Positions 44,464-55,648 of a stretch of DNA of 64,000 nt are shown piece after piece (the first letter of the stretch is position 1; every line of letters starts with the position of its first letter). The stretch covers positions 2,802,993 through 2,866,992 of the forward strand of contig NZ_LR732816.1 in NCBI RefSeq assembly GCF_902506205.1, in the 5' to 3' direction. The DNA is from Brevundimonas sp. G8 (lineage in GTDB: Bacteria; Pseudomonadota; Alphaproteobacteria; Caulobacterales; Caulobacteraceae). The notes beneath the pieces are model-generated. The model was not told the origin of the DNA, searched no databases, and was given only the letters and a program-made list of their open reading frames with translations. The position numbers and the translations under genes were made by a program.

Positions 44464-45045
44464 GTGACGACGGCGCGTCCTGAATTGGTGCTGGCCTCGG
44501 CCAGCCCGCGCCGCATCGAACTGCTGGCGCAGGTCGGGATCACGCCCGACCATATCGATCCCGCCGACATCGACGAGACGCCCCTGAAGGGCGAGACGCC
44601 GCCGCGTCTCGCCGAACGCCTGGCGACCTCGAAGGCTAAGGTGGTCGCCGCACGGCGCCCTGAGGCCGTGATCATCGCCGCCGATACAGTCGTTTCGGTC
44701 GGCCGCCGCTTCCTGGAGAAGGCGGCGGACGAGGCCGAGGCGGTCCGTTTCCTGAAACTGCTGTCCGGCCGCAATCACCGTGTCTTCACCGGCGTGGCTG
44801 TTGTGCGTGACGGCAAGCTGTCGTCGCGGGTCAACGAGACGCGCGTGACCTTCAAGCCGCTGTCGGACCACGAGATCGCGACCTATGTCGCCACGGGCGA
44901 CTGGCGCGGCAAGGCCGGCGGCTATGGCATCCAGGGACCGGCCGGGGCCTTCGTTCAACGAATCGTCGGCAGCCATCCGTCGGTGATGGGTCTGCCGGTC
45001 TATGAGGCCGTCCAGCTGTTGAACGGCGTCGGCTGGCGCGCATGA
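44464..45045 (+). CDS. maf: Maf nucleotide pyrophosphatase
   Basis: A 193-residue Maf/HAM1-fold protein that hydrolyses non-canonical or pyrimidine nucleotides and is linked to septum formation. LVLASASPRRIELL is the N-terminal signature; IIAADTVVSVGRRFLEKA and GYGIQGPAGAFVQRIVGSHPSVMGLP are conserved blocks. GTG start directly after infA; four-base overlap with the next gene. Confidence 0.95.
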   Translation: MTTARPELVLASASPRRIELLAQVGITPDHIDPADIDETPLKGETPPRLAERLATSKAKVVAARRPEAVIIAADTVVSVGRRFLEKAADEAEAVRFLKLLSGRNHRVFTGVAVVRDGKLSSRVNETRVTFKPLSDHEIATYVATGDWRGKAGGYGIQGPAGAFVQRIVGSHPSVMGLPVYEAVQLLNGVGWRA

Positions 45046-46076
45046 GCGGCGCCGTCGAGGTCTTCCTCGACGAGACGCCGGGCGAGACGCGTGGCGCGGT
45101 CATGCGCGACGGGCGTTACACCCATCTTCTGATCCATCGCGAAGGCGACCCGGCCCAGACGCGGCTCGGCGCCCGGTCGATCGGCCGCGTGACCGAGGTG
45201 AATCAGGGCCTGCGCGGCGCCTTCGTCGACATCGGCGCGGACGCCGCAGCCTTCCTGCACTTCTCCCGCAACGACCGCCTGAGCCAGGGCGAACGATTGG
45301 AAGTCGTCGTCACCGCCGAGCCTCGGGCCGGGAAGGGCGCTGTCGTCCGTCGTCTAGGGCCGGGGGAGGGGACGCCCCGCCTGCTTCAGGCTGCGCCCAG
45401 CATCGCCGAACAGTTGCGCGACCTCGCGCCAGGCGAGGAATCAGTCGTCGGCATCGCCGCCATCGACGCCGTGATCGAGGCAGAGGAAGAGGCCCTGGCG
45501 CGGTCATGCGTCTTCGCGTCGCACGGAATCGATCTGGCTATCGAACGCACCCGCGCCCTAGTGGCTATCGACATCGATTTCGCTTCCATGCCGGGGCGGG
45601 ATCCGAAACAGGCGAGGGCGGTCGCGAATCGCGAGGGGCTTAGACAGGCGGCGCGGTTGATCGGCCTGCGGAACTGGGCCGGTCTGGTCGTCATCGACCT
45701 GGTCGGGGACGGTGAGGACGCCGAGGCGCAGTCCAAGGGCGCCAGGACCGCCTTCGCCCACGAACCTCAGGCCGTGTTCGGACCCGTCAGTCGATTCGGT
45801 CTGCTGCAACTGTCGCTGCCTTGGCGACGCATGCCGATCGAGGAAGTATTACTCGGCACGGATGGGCGCGCCTCGGCCCGGACGCGTGCCTTGTCTTTGG
45901 TGCGGGCTCTGCGGCGACAACTTTTGTCCGACACTCGATCTGCGCGCATCACCGCACGCTGTGCGCCGGAGGAGGCCGCTATCGCCGGCCCGCTGGCGGC
46001 TCGGCTCGGGCCGAGAGCGCATGTTCTGGCCGACGTCGCCGTCCCCGTCGGGCGCGGCGATATAGAAGAGAGTTGA
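45042..46076 (+). CDS. Short RNase E/G-family protein, no Zn-link
   Basis: A 344-residue RNase E/G relative, much shorter than RNase G (about 490). The S1-like part (IGRVTEVNQGLRGAFVDIGADAAAFLH) and the DNase I-like core (GLVVIDLVGDGEDAE, RFGLLQLS) are present. The first catalytic Asp of RNase E matches Asp219. The second seems replaced by Glu241, and the CPxC zinc-link motif is absent. Activity and tetramer formation are doubtful. The position maf-RNase-yacG is usual in alphaproteobacteria. Confidence 0.85.
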   Translation: MSGAVEVFLDETPGETRGAVMRDGRYTHLLIHREGDPAQTRLGARSIGRVTEVNQGLRGAFVDIGADAAAFLHFSRNDRLSQGERLEVVVTAEPRAGKGAVVRRLGPGEGTPRLLQAAPSIAEQLRDLAPGEESVVGIAAIDAVIEAEEEALARSCVFASHGIDLAIERTRALVAIDIDFASMPGRDPKQARAVANREGLRQAARLIGLRNWAGLVVIDLVGDGEDAEAQSKGARTAFAHEPQAVFGPVSRFGLLQLSLPWRRMPIEEVLLGTDGRASARTRALSLVRALRRQLLSDTRSARITARCAPEEAAIAGPLAARLGPRAHVLADVAVPVGRGDIEES

Positions 46077-46079
46077 GCC

Positions 46080-46244
46080 ATGGCGACCTGTCCCATCTGC
46101 CGCAAGGCCGACGCCGATCCCAAGTACAAGCCCTTCTGCTCGCGCCGCTGTTCCGAGGTCGATCTGCAGCGCTGGTTTACCGGCGGCTACGCCATTCCGG
46201 CCGCCCTGGACGAGGGCGCTGAAGATGATGGCGAAAAGGACTGA
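46080..46244 (+). CDS. yacG: DNA gyrase inhibitor YacG
   Basis: A 54-residue zinc protein: CPICRK near the N-terminus, then KPFCSRRCSEVDLQRWFTGGYAIP. The four Cys make the YacG zinc finger, and the C-terminal tail is acidic as usual. Too short for ordinary ORF cut-offs. ATG 46080 lies three bases after the RNase gene. YacG binds and inhibits gyrase in E. coli. Confidence 0.93.
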   Translation: MATCPICRKADADPKYKPFCSRRCSEVDLQRWFTGGYAIPAALDEGAEDDGEKD

Positions 46245-46307
46245 TTGGGCGCTGGACAGGCGGAAAAGCCTCCCCTATAGACCCGCCTCTCGCGACGCCG
46301 CGTCGGC

Positions 46308-46383
46308 GCCTGGATAGCTCAGCTGGTAGAGCAGCGGATTGAAAATCCGCGTGTCGGTGGTTCGAACCCGCCTCCAGGCACCA
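46308..46383 (+). tRNA. tRNA-Phe (anticodon GAA)
   Basis: A 76-base tRNA. The acceptor GCCUGGA pairs with UCCAGGC, with discriminator A and encoded CCA. The loop UUGAAAA gives anticodon GAA. It follows yacG by 63 bp. Confidence 0.97.
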
Positions 46384-46919
46384 TCTTCTTCCCTCACATT
46401 GATCGTCATGCGTTTGAGGCATCATCCGATGCTTCTGCGGCTGGATGTCGCCTGATCCTACCTATGGGTTGAGGCTTGATTGATCGTTCTTTGGGGCGAT
46501 CTGGTAAGATTTAGCCGCGTCGAAGCGATCTGCGACAAGCTTGCTCCAAATGATGCGCAATCATCATGAAAACGTCGCGCCCGCAGGTTTTAATGCCGGG
46601 GTCAGGTGGAACTTTTCTCCAACTCACGCGACGGGTTAAAAGCCGCTCTTGTCCCTTGACGCTCCGGTAAGGGTTCGTCAAAGGGTTGAGACGCCTTCCC
46701 AAGGAGGCGTTAATACGGATTACAGGAGACGCGTTCTCCGAAGGTTCGATCATCAGAGGCTGGGCGGGCGACCGGACAGTCTCTACCGAAGATTTCAGCG
46801 GGTTCTGATCCTCGAAAGGACGGGACGCGTTGAAGGAAACATTTCAGGTTGGGGGGCGGTCGCTGACTATGGCCGCACCTTTGGTTCCACGAGTCAGACC
46901 AAGCAGGAACTGGCGAATT
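46384..46919. other. Long intergenic region before exbB
   Basis: No convincing gene in 536 bp. It holds small hairpins (for example around 46690-46712, ACGCCTT with AAGGAGGCGT) and TTAATACGGATTACAGG near 46707. It probably holds the exbB-exbD-tonB promoter and control sites. The short minus-strand frame here has no protein-like features. Confidence 0.5.
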
Positions 46920-47801
46920 ATGCTGAACAGCAAAAAGACGAACATCCTTCTCGCCATGGCCGGCGCCGCCGCGCTGATGGCGAGCTCGCCGGTCCTGGCC
47001 CAGGCTCCGGCCGAGCCGACCCCGGCTGCCTCGACTGCGGCCCCGGCCGCGGCCCCGGCGACCCCGGAAGGCGACCCGGCGACCATCGCCGAAACCACCG
47101 GCGGCGCGCATGGCGGCGGCATCACCCCGATCTCCATGTTCATGGAAGCCACGGTCGTCGTTAAGGTCGTCATGGCCGGCCTGCTGCTGGCCTCGATCCT
47201 GTCGTGGACCCTGCTGCTCATCAAGCTGTTCGAGTTTGGCGCTCTGAACCGCAAGACCGACACCTTCCTCGAAAACTTCCGCGGCGCCCGCACCATCGCT
47301 GACATGCGCGCCGTCTCGACCCAGGAAGAGTTCGACGGCAACCCGCTGGCCGACATGGCCGCCGCCGCCACCGAGGAAATCGAACTGTCGCGTCAGTCGG
47401 GCCTGTCGGTCACCGGCGATCATCTGGACTCGGCCTTGGGTCGCGCTCAAGCCGCCGTCGCCGCCGTTCAATCCGGTCTGGCCAAGCGCCTGTCGGGCGG
47501 CCAGCAGTTCCTGGCGTCGGTCGGTTCGATTGGTCCGTTCGTCGGTCTGTTCGGCACCGTTTACGGCATCATGAACTCCTTCATCGGCATCGCGGAATCC
47601 AACACGACCAACCTGGCCGTCGTTGCTCCGGGCATCGCTGAAGCCCTGCTGGCCACCGGTATCGGCCTGTTCGCCGCTATCCCGGCCGTTGTGTTCTACA
47701 ACTACTTCAACACCCGCATCGCTGGTTACGGCACCCGCGCCGACGGCTTCGCCGCTGAGCTGCTGAACGGCATCTCGCGTCAGCTCGACAAGGGAGCGTA
47801 A
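46920..47801 (+). CDS. exbB: TonB-system proton channel ExbB
   Basis: A 293-residue MotA/TolQ/ExbB-family protein with an N-terminal signal-like segment (LAMAGAAALMASSPVLAQ), an Ala/Pro linker and three membrane helices. VGSIGPFVGLFGTVYGIMNSFIGIA, then IAEALLATGIGLFAAIPAVVFYNYF, is the channel signature. It energises TonB with ExbD. ATG 46920 follows AGGAA. The operon continues with exbD six bases after the stop. Confidence 0.93.
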   Translation: MLNSKKTNILLAMAGAAALMASSPVLAQAPAEPTPAASTAAPAAAPATPEGDPATIAETTGGAHGGGITPISMFMEATVVVKVVMAGLLLASILSWTLLLIKLFEFGALNRKTDTFLENFRGARTIADMRAVSTQEEFDGNPLADMAAAATEEIELSRQSGLSVTGDHLDSALGRAQAAVAAVQSGLAKRLSGGQQFLASVGSIGPFVGLFGTVYGIMNSFIGIAESNTTNLAVVAPGIAEALLATGIGLFAAIPAVVFYNYFNTRIAGYGTRADGFAAELLNGISRQLDKGA

Positions 47802-47806
47802 GACGG

Positions 47807-48244
47807 ATGGCCGCCAAGATTAAATCGGGCGGCGCTGGCAACAACCAGGTCGAGGCCAACAGCGATATCAACGTCACGCCTTTCGTTGATATCATGCTGG
47901 TCTTGCTCATCATCTTCATGGTCGCGGCTCCGCTTGCTTCCGTGTCGGTGCCGGTAGAGTTGCCAATCGCCGTCGCCAAGGCGGCCCCGAACCCGCCCAA
48001 GCCGGTCTATATTTCGATCCAGAACGACGGCGACGTCTATGTGGGCGACTTCAAGACCGACGTCGGATCCCTGGGCGCTGATCTGAAGGAACAGATCGGT
48101 GCTCGGAACCCGGCCGATGAGCGGATCTTCATTCGGGGCGACCAGAACACCCGTTACGGCGACTTCATGCAGGTCATGAATGCGCTCCAGGATAACGGCT
48201 TCTATAGTGTTGCACTGGTCGGTGAAGACCAGGCGACGAGTTAG
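47807..48244 (+). CDS. exbD: TonB-system protein ExbD
   Basis: A 145-residue ExbD with one membrane helix. INVTPFVDIMLVLLIIFMVAAPL carries the conserved Asp that takes part in proton transfer. The rest is the periplasmic domain (VYISIQNDGDVYVG, then ERIFIRGDQNTRYGDFMQVMN). Middle gene of exbB-exbD-tonB. Confidence 0.95.
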   Translation: MAAKIKSGGAGNNQVEANSDINVTPFVDIMLVLLIIFMVAAPLASVSVPVELPIAVAKAAPNPPKPVYISIQNDGDVYVGDFKTDVGSLGADLKEQIGARNPADERIFIRGDQNTRYGDFMQVMNALQDNGFYSVALVGEDQATS

Positions 48245-48258
48245 GGTGCGGAGATAGA

Positions 48259-48879
48259 ATGACAGACGTCGAATATCATCGCAGTCGTTACGACGTACCG
48301 AAGGCCAAGGGCTTCATGGGGGTGTCTTACCCTGTGCTGATCGTGTGCCTGCTGATCGTCACCATCCTGTTCGCTCTGCTGATCTTCTTCTTGCAACAGT
48401 CGAAGTTCAAGCTGAAGGAGTTCAACTACGTCGACGAGTCCGTCGAGGTCGAGTTGGTCGAGCCGGTTCCGCCGCCTCCGCCGGTGAACATCACGCCGAC
48501 GAAGAAGGAAGACCGCGTCGAATATACGGGCCCGCCCGTGAACATTCCGGGACCGCCGCCTCCGCCCGCACCTCCGGCTCCGCCGCGTCCGTCGACGATC
48601 ACCAACGTTCAGTGGTCGCGTCAGCCGCGTCCTACTGCTGACGACTTCCCGGCGCGTGCGCTGGAGCGGGAAATCAGCGGTTCGGCCACGGTCGAGTGCA
48701 CCGCGCGCTCGAACGGCGCACCGGCCAACTGCCGCGTGATCTCGGAAGAGCCCGCCGGCATGGGCTTCGGCCGCGCCGCCATTCGGGTGGTTCAGCGTGG
48801 ACAACTGTCCCCGCGGACTGTCGATGGTGCAGCTCAGGACGCTACGTTCCGCGTCCGGGTGCCCTTCACCCTCGGGTGA
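48259..48879 (+). CDS. tonB: Energy transducer TonB
   Basis: A 206-residue TonB. An N-terminal membrane helix (PVLIVCLLIVTILFALLIFF) is followed by a Pro-rich spacer with PPPP runs. The C-terminal domain (EISGSATVECTARSNGAPANCRVISEEP, then FRVRVPFTLG) contacts receptor TonB boxes. It would drive the pectin-locus receptor and others. It ends the operon and is followed by an intrinsic terminator. Confidence 0.93.
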   Translation: MTDVEYHRSRYDVPKAKGFMGVSYPVLIVCLLIVTILFALLIFFLQQSKFKLKEFNYVDESVEVELVEPVPPPPPVNITPTKKEDRVEYTGPPVNIPGPPPPPAPPAPPRPSTITNVQWSRQPRPTADDFPARALEREISGSATVECTARSNGAPANCRVISEEPAGMGFGRAAIRVVQRGQLSPRTVDGAAQDATFRVRVPFTLG

Positions 48880-48900
48880 TCGCCACGGCAATAGACAAGA

Positions 48901-48930
48901 CGCCCCGGAGAGCAATCTCCGGGGTGTTTT
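48901..48930 (+). terminator. Intrinsic terminator after tonB
   Basis: An 11-bp stem (48901-48911 with 48916-48926, loop GCAA, one G-U pair) followed by TTTT. Confidence 0.87.
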
Positions 48931-49029
48931 CGTTTGTCGGGCGTGCGTCTGAAATCTCTGACGAAATGTCACGAAGTTGCTTGATCGCTTCCCGCAGGCC
49001 CGGTAGAGAACGCGCCTCGCGATGAGCGG

Positions 49030-49106
49030 GCCGCCTTAGCTCAGTTGGTTAGAGCGCCGGTTTGTGGAACCGGAGGTCCTCAGTTCAAGCCTGAGAGGCG
49101 GTACCA
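49030..49106 (+). tRNA. tRNA-His (anticodon GTG), G-1 not encoded
   Basis: A 77-base tRNA with the loop UUGUGGA giving GUG. The acceptor pairs G1 with U72, the discriminator is A73 and CCA is encoded. Most bacteria have G-1 and C73; this arrangement is the known alphaproteobacterial variant recognised by a divergent HisRS. Confidence 0.96.
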
Positions 49107-49204
49107 TCGCAAAGCGCGGTCGGGCTTGAAGCCCGCCGTTGCAGCGACCATCTCCTGATCATCGACCAGGCGGTTGATCCCTCAAATCGACAGGAGAAGG
49201 CCTC

Positions 49205-50191
49205 ATGAAGACGCGCAAGCTAGGTCCGAACGGTCCCGAGGTTTCGGCCATGGGCCTGGGCTGCATGGGCATGAGCGCCTTTTATGGCGGTTCGGACGAG
49301 GCCCAGTCCATCTCGGTCATCCACCGCGCGCTCGACTTGGGAATCATCCTGTTCGACACCGCCGAGATGTACGGCCCCCACACCAACGAGGTCCTGGTGG
49401 GCAAGGCGCTTAGGGACAGGCGCGATCAGGCCTTCATCGCCACCAAGTTCGGCATCAACTACAACGCCGACCGCACCAAGCTGATGACCGACGGCGGCCC
49501 AGCCAATGTCCGCCGCGCCATTGAGGGCAGCCTGCAACGTCTCGGCGTCGATCACGTCGATCTCTACTATCTCCACCGCGTCGATCCGGACACGCCGATC
49601 GAGGAGACGGTCGGGGCGATGGCCGAACTGGTCCAGGAGGGCAAGGTCCGCTTCCTGGGCCTGTCCGAGGCCGCGCCCGACACCCTGCGCAAGGCCCATG
49701 CGACGCATCCAATCACGGCGCTGCAAACCGAGTATTCGCTGTGGACTCGCGATCCCGAGGACGAACTGTTCGAGGTCGTGCGCGAACTGGGCATCGGCTT
49801 CGTGCCCTACAGCCCGCTGGGCCGGGGCTTCCTGTCCGGCGACATCACCTCGATCGACGATCTGGACGCCGACGACTTCCGTCGCACCAATCCACGCTTC
49901 ATGGGCGAGAACTTCCAGAAGAACTTGGATCTGGTCGAGGCGGTGAAGACCATCGCCGCCGACAAGGGCGTCACCGCCGCCCAACTGGCGCTGGCCTGGG
50001 TCCTGGCGCAGGGCGAGGATCTGGTTCCGATCCCCGGCACACGCCGAATTGCCACGCTGGAGCAGAATGCGCAGGCGGCGGACGTCGTCCTGACGGCTGA
50101 GGACCTGTCACGCATCGAGGCGATCTTCCCCAAGGGCGCCGCGACGGGGCATCGCTACGCCGAGGCCGCGCGGGCGGCCCTGAACCGCTGA
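49205..50191 (+). CDS. Aldo/keto reductase
   Basis: A 328-residue NADP-dependent aldo/keto reductase of the (beta/alpha)8 class. [12 protein letters not shown], then [19 protein letters not shown] with the catalytic Tyr, ATKFGI with the Lys, and [10 protein letters not shown] with the His make the tetrad. IPGTRR near the C-terminus binds the cofactor phosphate. It resembles the YakC/AKR13 branch. Physiological substrate unknown; stands alone. Confidence 0.92.
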   Translation: MKTRKLGPNGPEVSAMGLGCMGMSAFYGGSDEAQSISVIHRALDLGIILFDTAEMYGPHTNEVLVGKALRDRRDQAFIATKFGINYNADRTKLMTDGGPANVRRAIEGSLQRLGVDHVDLYYLHRVDPDTPIEETVGAMAELVQEGKVRFLGLSEAAPDTLRKAHATHPITALQTEYSLWTRDPEDELFEVVRELGIGFVPYSPLGRGFLSGDITSIDDLDADDFRRTNPRFMGENFQKNLDLVEAVKTIAADKGVTAAQLALAWVLAQGEDLVPIPGTRRIATLEQNAQAADVVLTAEDLSRIEAIFPKGAATGHRYAEAARAALNR

Positions 50192-50213
50192 GGCCGATTA
50201 GGCCGACATGAAA

Positions 50214-50243
50214 AGGCCCGGTCGGATCGCTCCGGCCGGGCCT
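50214..50243 (-). terminator. Terminator between convergent genes
   Basis: A 13-bp stem with one G-U pair (50214-50226 with 50231-50243, loop TCGC). On the minus strand it is followed by TTTT, so it mainly ends the DUF2147 gene. Confidence 0.8.
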
Positions 50244-50266
50244 GTCGTCTGTCTGGCACCTCGATC

Positions 50267-50689
50267 CTACTGAATGCGGGTCCAGGTCTGGGTCTTGCAT
50301 AGAGGCGCGACAATGCAGCCGCGCAGACGCAGGCTGTTGTCGTTGGTCATGGTGATGGTGCCGCGATAGGTGCCGCCGTCGGCCGGATTATAGACCGAGC
50401 CGTTGCGCCATTCCGTCGGGCCGCCGGTGAAGCCGGTCAGCATAGGCAGGTTGCGCAGGGTGCGGCTGCGTTGGGCGGCGTCGCGATTGTGTTCGTCACG
50501 GGCGTTGGCGTCGGTGCGGATGTGATCCGAGGTCACCAGCGTGCCGCACAGGGCCTGACCGCAGCGCGCGATACGCACCTGGCCACCATTGGTCGGCGTC
50601 TGCCACAGGCCGGTCGGATCGCCAGCCAGGGCCGGAGAGGCGAGGGCGGCCGCCAGGGTGGCTGCGGCCAGCATGATCTTGATCTTCAT
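50267..50689 (-). CDS. Secreted DUF2147 protein
   Basis: A 140-residue exported protein. The signal peptide is MKIKIMLAAATLAAALASPALAG. The mature part begins DPTGLWQTPTNGGQVRIARCG and contains LCGTLV and YRGTITMTNDNSLRLRGCI, the DUF2147 lipocalin-like pattern. Four Cys could form disulfides. Function unknown. Good Shine-Dalgarno AGGGAACG upstream. Confidence 0.88.
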   Translation of the reverse strand: MKIKIMLAAATLAAALASPALAGDPTGLWQTPTNGGQVRIARCGQALCGTLVTSDHIRTDANARDEHNRDAAQRSRTLRNLPMLTGFTGGPTEWRNGSVYNPADGGTYRGTITMTNDNSLRLRGCIVAPLCKTQTWTRIQ

Positions 50690-50805
50690 AGTCGTTCCCT
50701 TTCATCGGGTCGGTTGCACGGCCCGTTGAAAGCGACGTTGATCCCGGTTTCAGTTGAAAACAAGGCTGAAACAACGGGTATCGCCAACGAAAACCGGACC
50801 TTAAG

Positions 50806-53235
<2,430 letters not shown>

Positions 53236-53266
53236 CTAGGGTCCGGGGTTCTGTGTTGGAGCTTGC

Positions 53267-54226
53267 ATGAATCGTTCGACCCTTTGCCTTGTCCTGACCG
53301 GCGCCGCCCTGGTCATCAGCGGCTGCAACGCCGTTCCCGTCGCAACGACGCCTGTCGCACAAGCGCCCGTCGCGACGGGGCCGACCCAACTACTGGAGGA
53401 TGTTCGTATCCTCTCGGCGGACGACATGCAGGGTCGTAACACCGGCTCTGAGGGCGGCGAGCGGGCGCGTGCCTATATCGTGTCTCGGCTGGAGGCCATC
53501 GGCGTGCAGGCGCCGCTGTTTGGGCGCTTGCAGCCGTTCGAGGCGCCGGGCCGCACGCGCGAAGGCGTCAAGACGTTCAGCGGGGTCAACATCGTCGGCC
53601 TGATTCCCGGACGGCGCATCGCCGACCGCTATATCGTCGTGACGGCGCACTATGACCACGTCGGGGTCAATGACGGCCAGATTTTCCATGGCGCGGACGA
53701 CAACGCCTCGGGCGTCGCGACCATGCTGGAACTGGCGGCGCGGCTGAAGGCGAACCCGCCGGAGCACAGCGTGCTTATCGTGGCCCTGGACGGGGAGGAG
53801 AGGGGCCTGTTGGGCGCCCGCGAGTTCGTCAAGGCGCCGCCCGTGCCGCTGTCGTCCATCAGTCTGAACCTGAACTTCGACATGACGGCGCGGGCCGAGA
53901 CCGACGGCCATCTGTGGGTCACCGGCACCTATCAGCATCCCAATTTGCGGCCGGTGCTGGAAGCCGTGCAGCCGAACGGGGCCGTGTCCTTCGCCTTCGG
54001 CAAGGATACGCCGCGGGATACGGGCGAGAACAACTGGGTCGATGCGTCCGACCACGGCGCTTTCCATGCGGCGGGCGTGCCGTTTCTTTACATGGGCGTG
54101 GACTATCACCCCGATTATCACCGCCCCAGCGACACCTTCGAGCGGATCACGCCGTCGGTATTCACCAGCGCGACCGAGATCGCCATCGCCGGCTTCCGCG
54201 CCCTGGATCAGGCGCTGGATCGATGA
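53267..54226 (+). CDS. M28-family zinc aminopeptidase, lipoprotein
   Basis: A 319-residue exported peptidase with lipobox LVISGC. Zinc-ligand motifs of family M28 are visible: TAHYDHVG, GADDNASGVATMLELA, DGEERGLLGAREF, NFDMTAR and the last His in YHRPSDT. Likely a periplasmic aminopeptidase. Its stop overlaps the next lipoprotein gene by four bases (ATGA). Confidence 0.92.
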   Translation: MNRSTLCLVLTGAALVISGCNAVPVATTPVAQAPVATGPTQLLEDVRILSADDMQGRNTGSEGGERARAYIVSRLEAIGVQAPLFGRLQPFEAPGRTREGVKTFSGVNIVGLIPGRRIADRYIVVTAHYDHVGVNDGQIFHGADDNASGVATMLELAARLKANPPEHSVLIVALDGEERGLLGAREFVKAPPVPLSSISLNLNFDMTARAETDGHLWVTGTYQHPNLRPVLEAVQPNGAVSFAFGKDTPRDTGENNWVDASDHGAFHAAGVPFLYMGVDYHPDYHRPSDTFERITPSVFTSATEIAIAGFRALDQALDR

Positions 54227-54714
54227 GATCCCGCCTCGGTGCGATTGTCGTCATGGGCGTGCTGGCCCTCAGCGCCTGCGAGCGTCGAGAGGCTGACGCG
54301 CCGCCGCCGGAAACCGCGCCGTTCAGTCATCGACTGAGCGCCGACATCTCGGGCGACTATCGCCCCGTTGGCGAGGGGAGCGGCAATCTGGTGTCGATGT
54401 TCGTCGGTCAGACTGCGGGGTTTACGGCCTGGGAGGCGGGACAAGGCGGCCCGCCGCCGCTGATCCTGTCGCTGGTCGGGCCGCAGGGGTCGATGCGGGT
54501 GACGCCCGACGCCTATGCAATCACCGACGACACGGTGCAGATGACGGGTTCGGCGCCGGGCGGGGGCGTGGTGCGTCTGCAGGGGCGGATCGACCAGGGC
54601 GCCCTGGCGACGGCGCGGCGCAATCTCGGCGACCAGACGCCCGTCATCACCGGAACGGTTTCGGTGGATGGGCAGCGCACGGCCTTCGCGCTGAGCTGGT
54701 GGGGCGGCGACTGA
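54223..54714 (+). CDS. Small lipoprotein of unknown function
   Basis: A 163-residue lipoprotein (MGVLALSAC lipobox). The mature region has SHRLSADISGDYRPVG, SMFVGQTAGFTAWE and a closing FALSWWGGD. No known family recognised. It is translationally coupled to the M28 peptidase gene, so it may assist it. Its stop abuts the stop of a convergent small membrane-protein gene. Confidence 0.78.
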   Translation: MRSRLGAIVVMGVLALSACERREADAPPPETAPFSHRLSADISGDYRPVGEGSGNLVSMFVGQTAGFTAWEAGQGGPPPLILSLVGPQGSMRVTPDAYAITDDTVQMTGSAPGGGVVRLQGRIDQGALATARRNLGDQTPVITGTVSVDGQRTAFALSWWGGD

Positions 54715-54873
54715 TCAGAGGATAGCGCGCACGGCCAGATAGACCCCGGTCGCGATCAGAATCCAAAGAAGGACGCTAAGGCCAACCATAAAACCGACGG
54801 ACCGGAGGCCGGACCAGCGCGGTTCGGAATCACCAGTGGGCAGTTCGCTGGATCGAGGAGGTTTCTTGGTCAC
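54715..54873 (-). CDS. Small single-helix membrane protein (52 aa)
   Basis: GTG start at 54873. The N-terminus is polar and basic (MTKKPPRSSELPTGD). A membrane helix (about 27-48, FMVGLSVLLWILIATGVYLA) is followed by VRAIL. It is too short for normal cut-offs, but the polar-then-hydrophobic layout with a stop exactly abutting the opposite gene looks real. Ribosome binding is weak. Function unknown. Confidence 0.6.
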   Translation of the reverse strand: MTKKPPRSSELPTGDSEPRWSGLRSVGFMVGLSVLLWILIATGVYLAVRAIL

Positions 54874-54985
54874 AATCAACTTATGGTAGCGCGTTGATTG
54901 ATGGTCAATGTTGATGCGAAGGCAGTCGCATTAAGGTTGATAATTTCGCAACCCTGGGAAATGATGCTCCTGAGGGGGCGGATGA

Positions 54986-55648
54986 ATGTCGACAGTGGAG
55001 GCTGCCGAGCGTCAGGTTGAACCTGCGCGTCGCACCGCGGTGTGGCGTGGAGCCGATGGTGCCTGGCTGATCCGCCTGCTGGATGTGAGCCTCTCGTCCT
55101 GCGCCATGATGTTCCTGTTGCCGCTGTTGGTGCTGACTGCCGTGGCGGTGAGGGCGCAGGATGGGGGACCGGCGCTGTTCCGCCAACAAAGGATCGGGCG
55201 AGGCGGGCAGGTGTTCGACTGCCTGAAGTTCCGGTCCATGAGCATCGACGCCGAGGCCAGCTTGCCCGACCTCGTGGATGCGGAATGGAATGCGGTGCGC
55301 AAGTTTCGACGCGATGCGCGGGTCACCCGCCTCGGCCGCGTCTTGCGGCTTTCCAGCCTGGATGAGCTGCCGCAGTTGCTGAATGTGCTGAAGGGCGAGA
55401 TGTCGCTGGTCGGACCGCGTCCCATCGTGATGGACGAGGCGACGCTGTATGGGCGGCGGCTGGCCGACTATTGCGCTGTGCGGCCGGGCCTGACGGGGCT
55501 GTGGCAGGTGTCGGGCCGCAACGACGTGCCCTATCCGCGTCGGGTGGCGATGGACGTCTGGCTGGTCAGGAACCGGACGGTGCGCGTCTATCTGACGATC
55601 CTGGCGCGCACGATCCCGGCGGTGCTGAGCCGCAAGGGCGTCTATTAG
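54986..55648 (+). CDS. Polyprenyl-phosphate sugar-1-phosphate transferase
   Basis: A 220-residue bacterial sugar transferase (ExoY/WcaJ C-terminal type) that loads the first sugar onto undecaprenyl phosphate for polysaccharide synthesis. One N-terminal membrane segment is followed by LFRQQRIGRGGQVFDCLKFRSMSIDAE, then LRLSSLDELPQLLNVLKGEMSLVGPRP, and PGLTGLWQVSGRN, all hallmarks. The large N-terminal multi-helix domain of WcaJ is absent. It overlaps rpiA tail-to-tail by four bases. Confidence 0.93.
   Translation: MSTVEAAERQVEPARRTAVWRGADGAWLIRLLDVSLSSCAMMFLLPLLVLTAVAVRAQDGGPALFRQQRIGRGGQVFDCLKFRSMSIDAEASLPDLVDAEWNAVRKFRRDARVTRLGRVLRLSSLDELPQLLNVLKGEMSLVGPRPIVMDEATLYGRRLADYCAVRPGLTGLWQVSGRNDVPYPRRVAMDVWLVRNRTVRVYLTILARTIPAVLSRKGVY

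Noticed and set aside
46511-46753. Minus-strand 80-codon frame before exbB
   Set aside because: No ribosome-binding site, family resemblance or protein-like composition; more likely promoter or leader DNA of the exbB operon.
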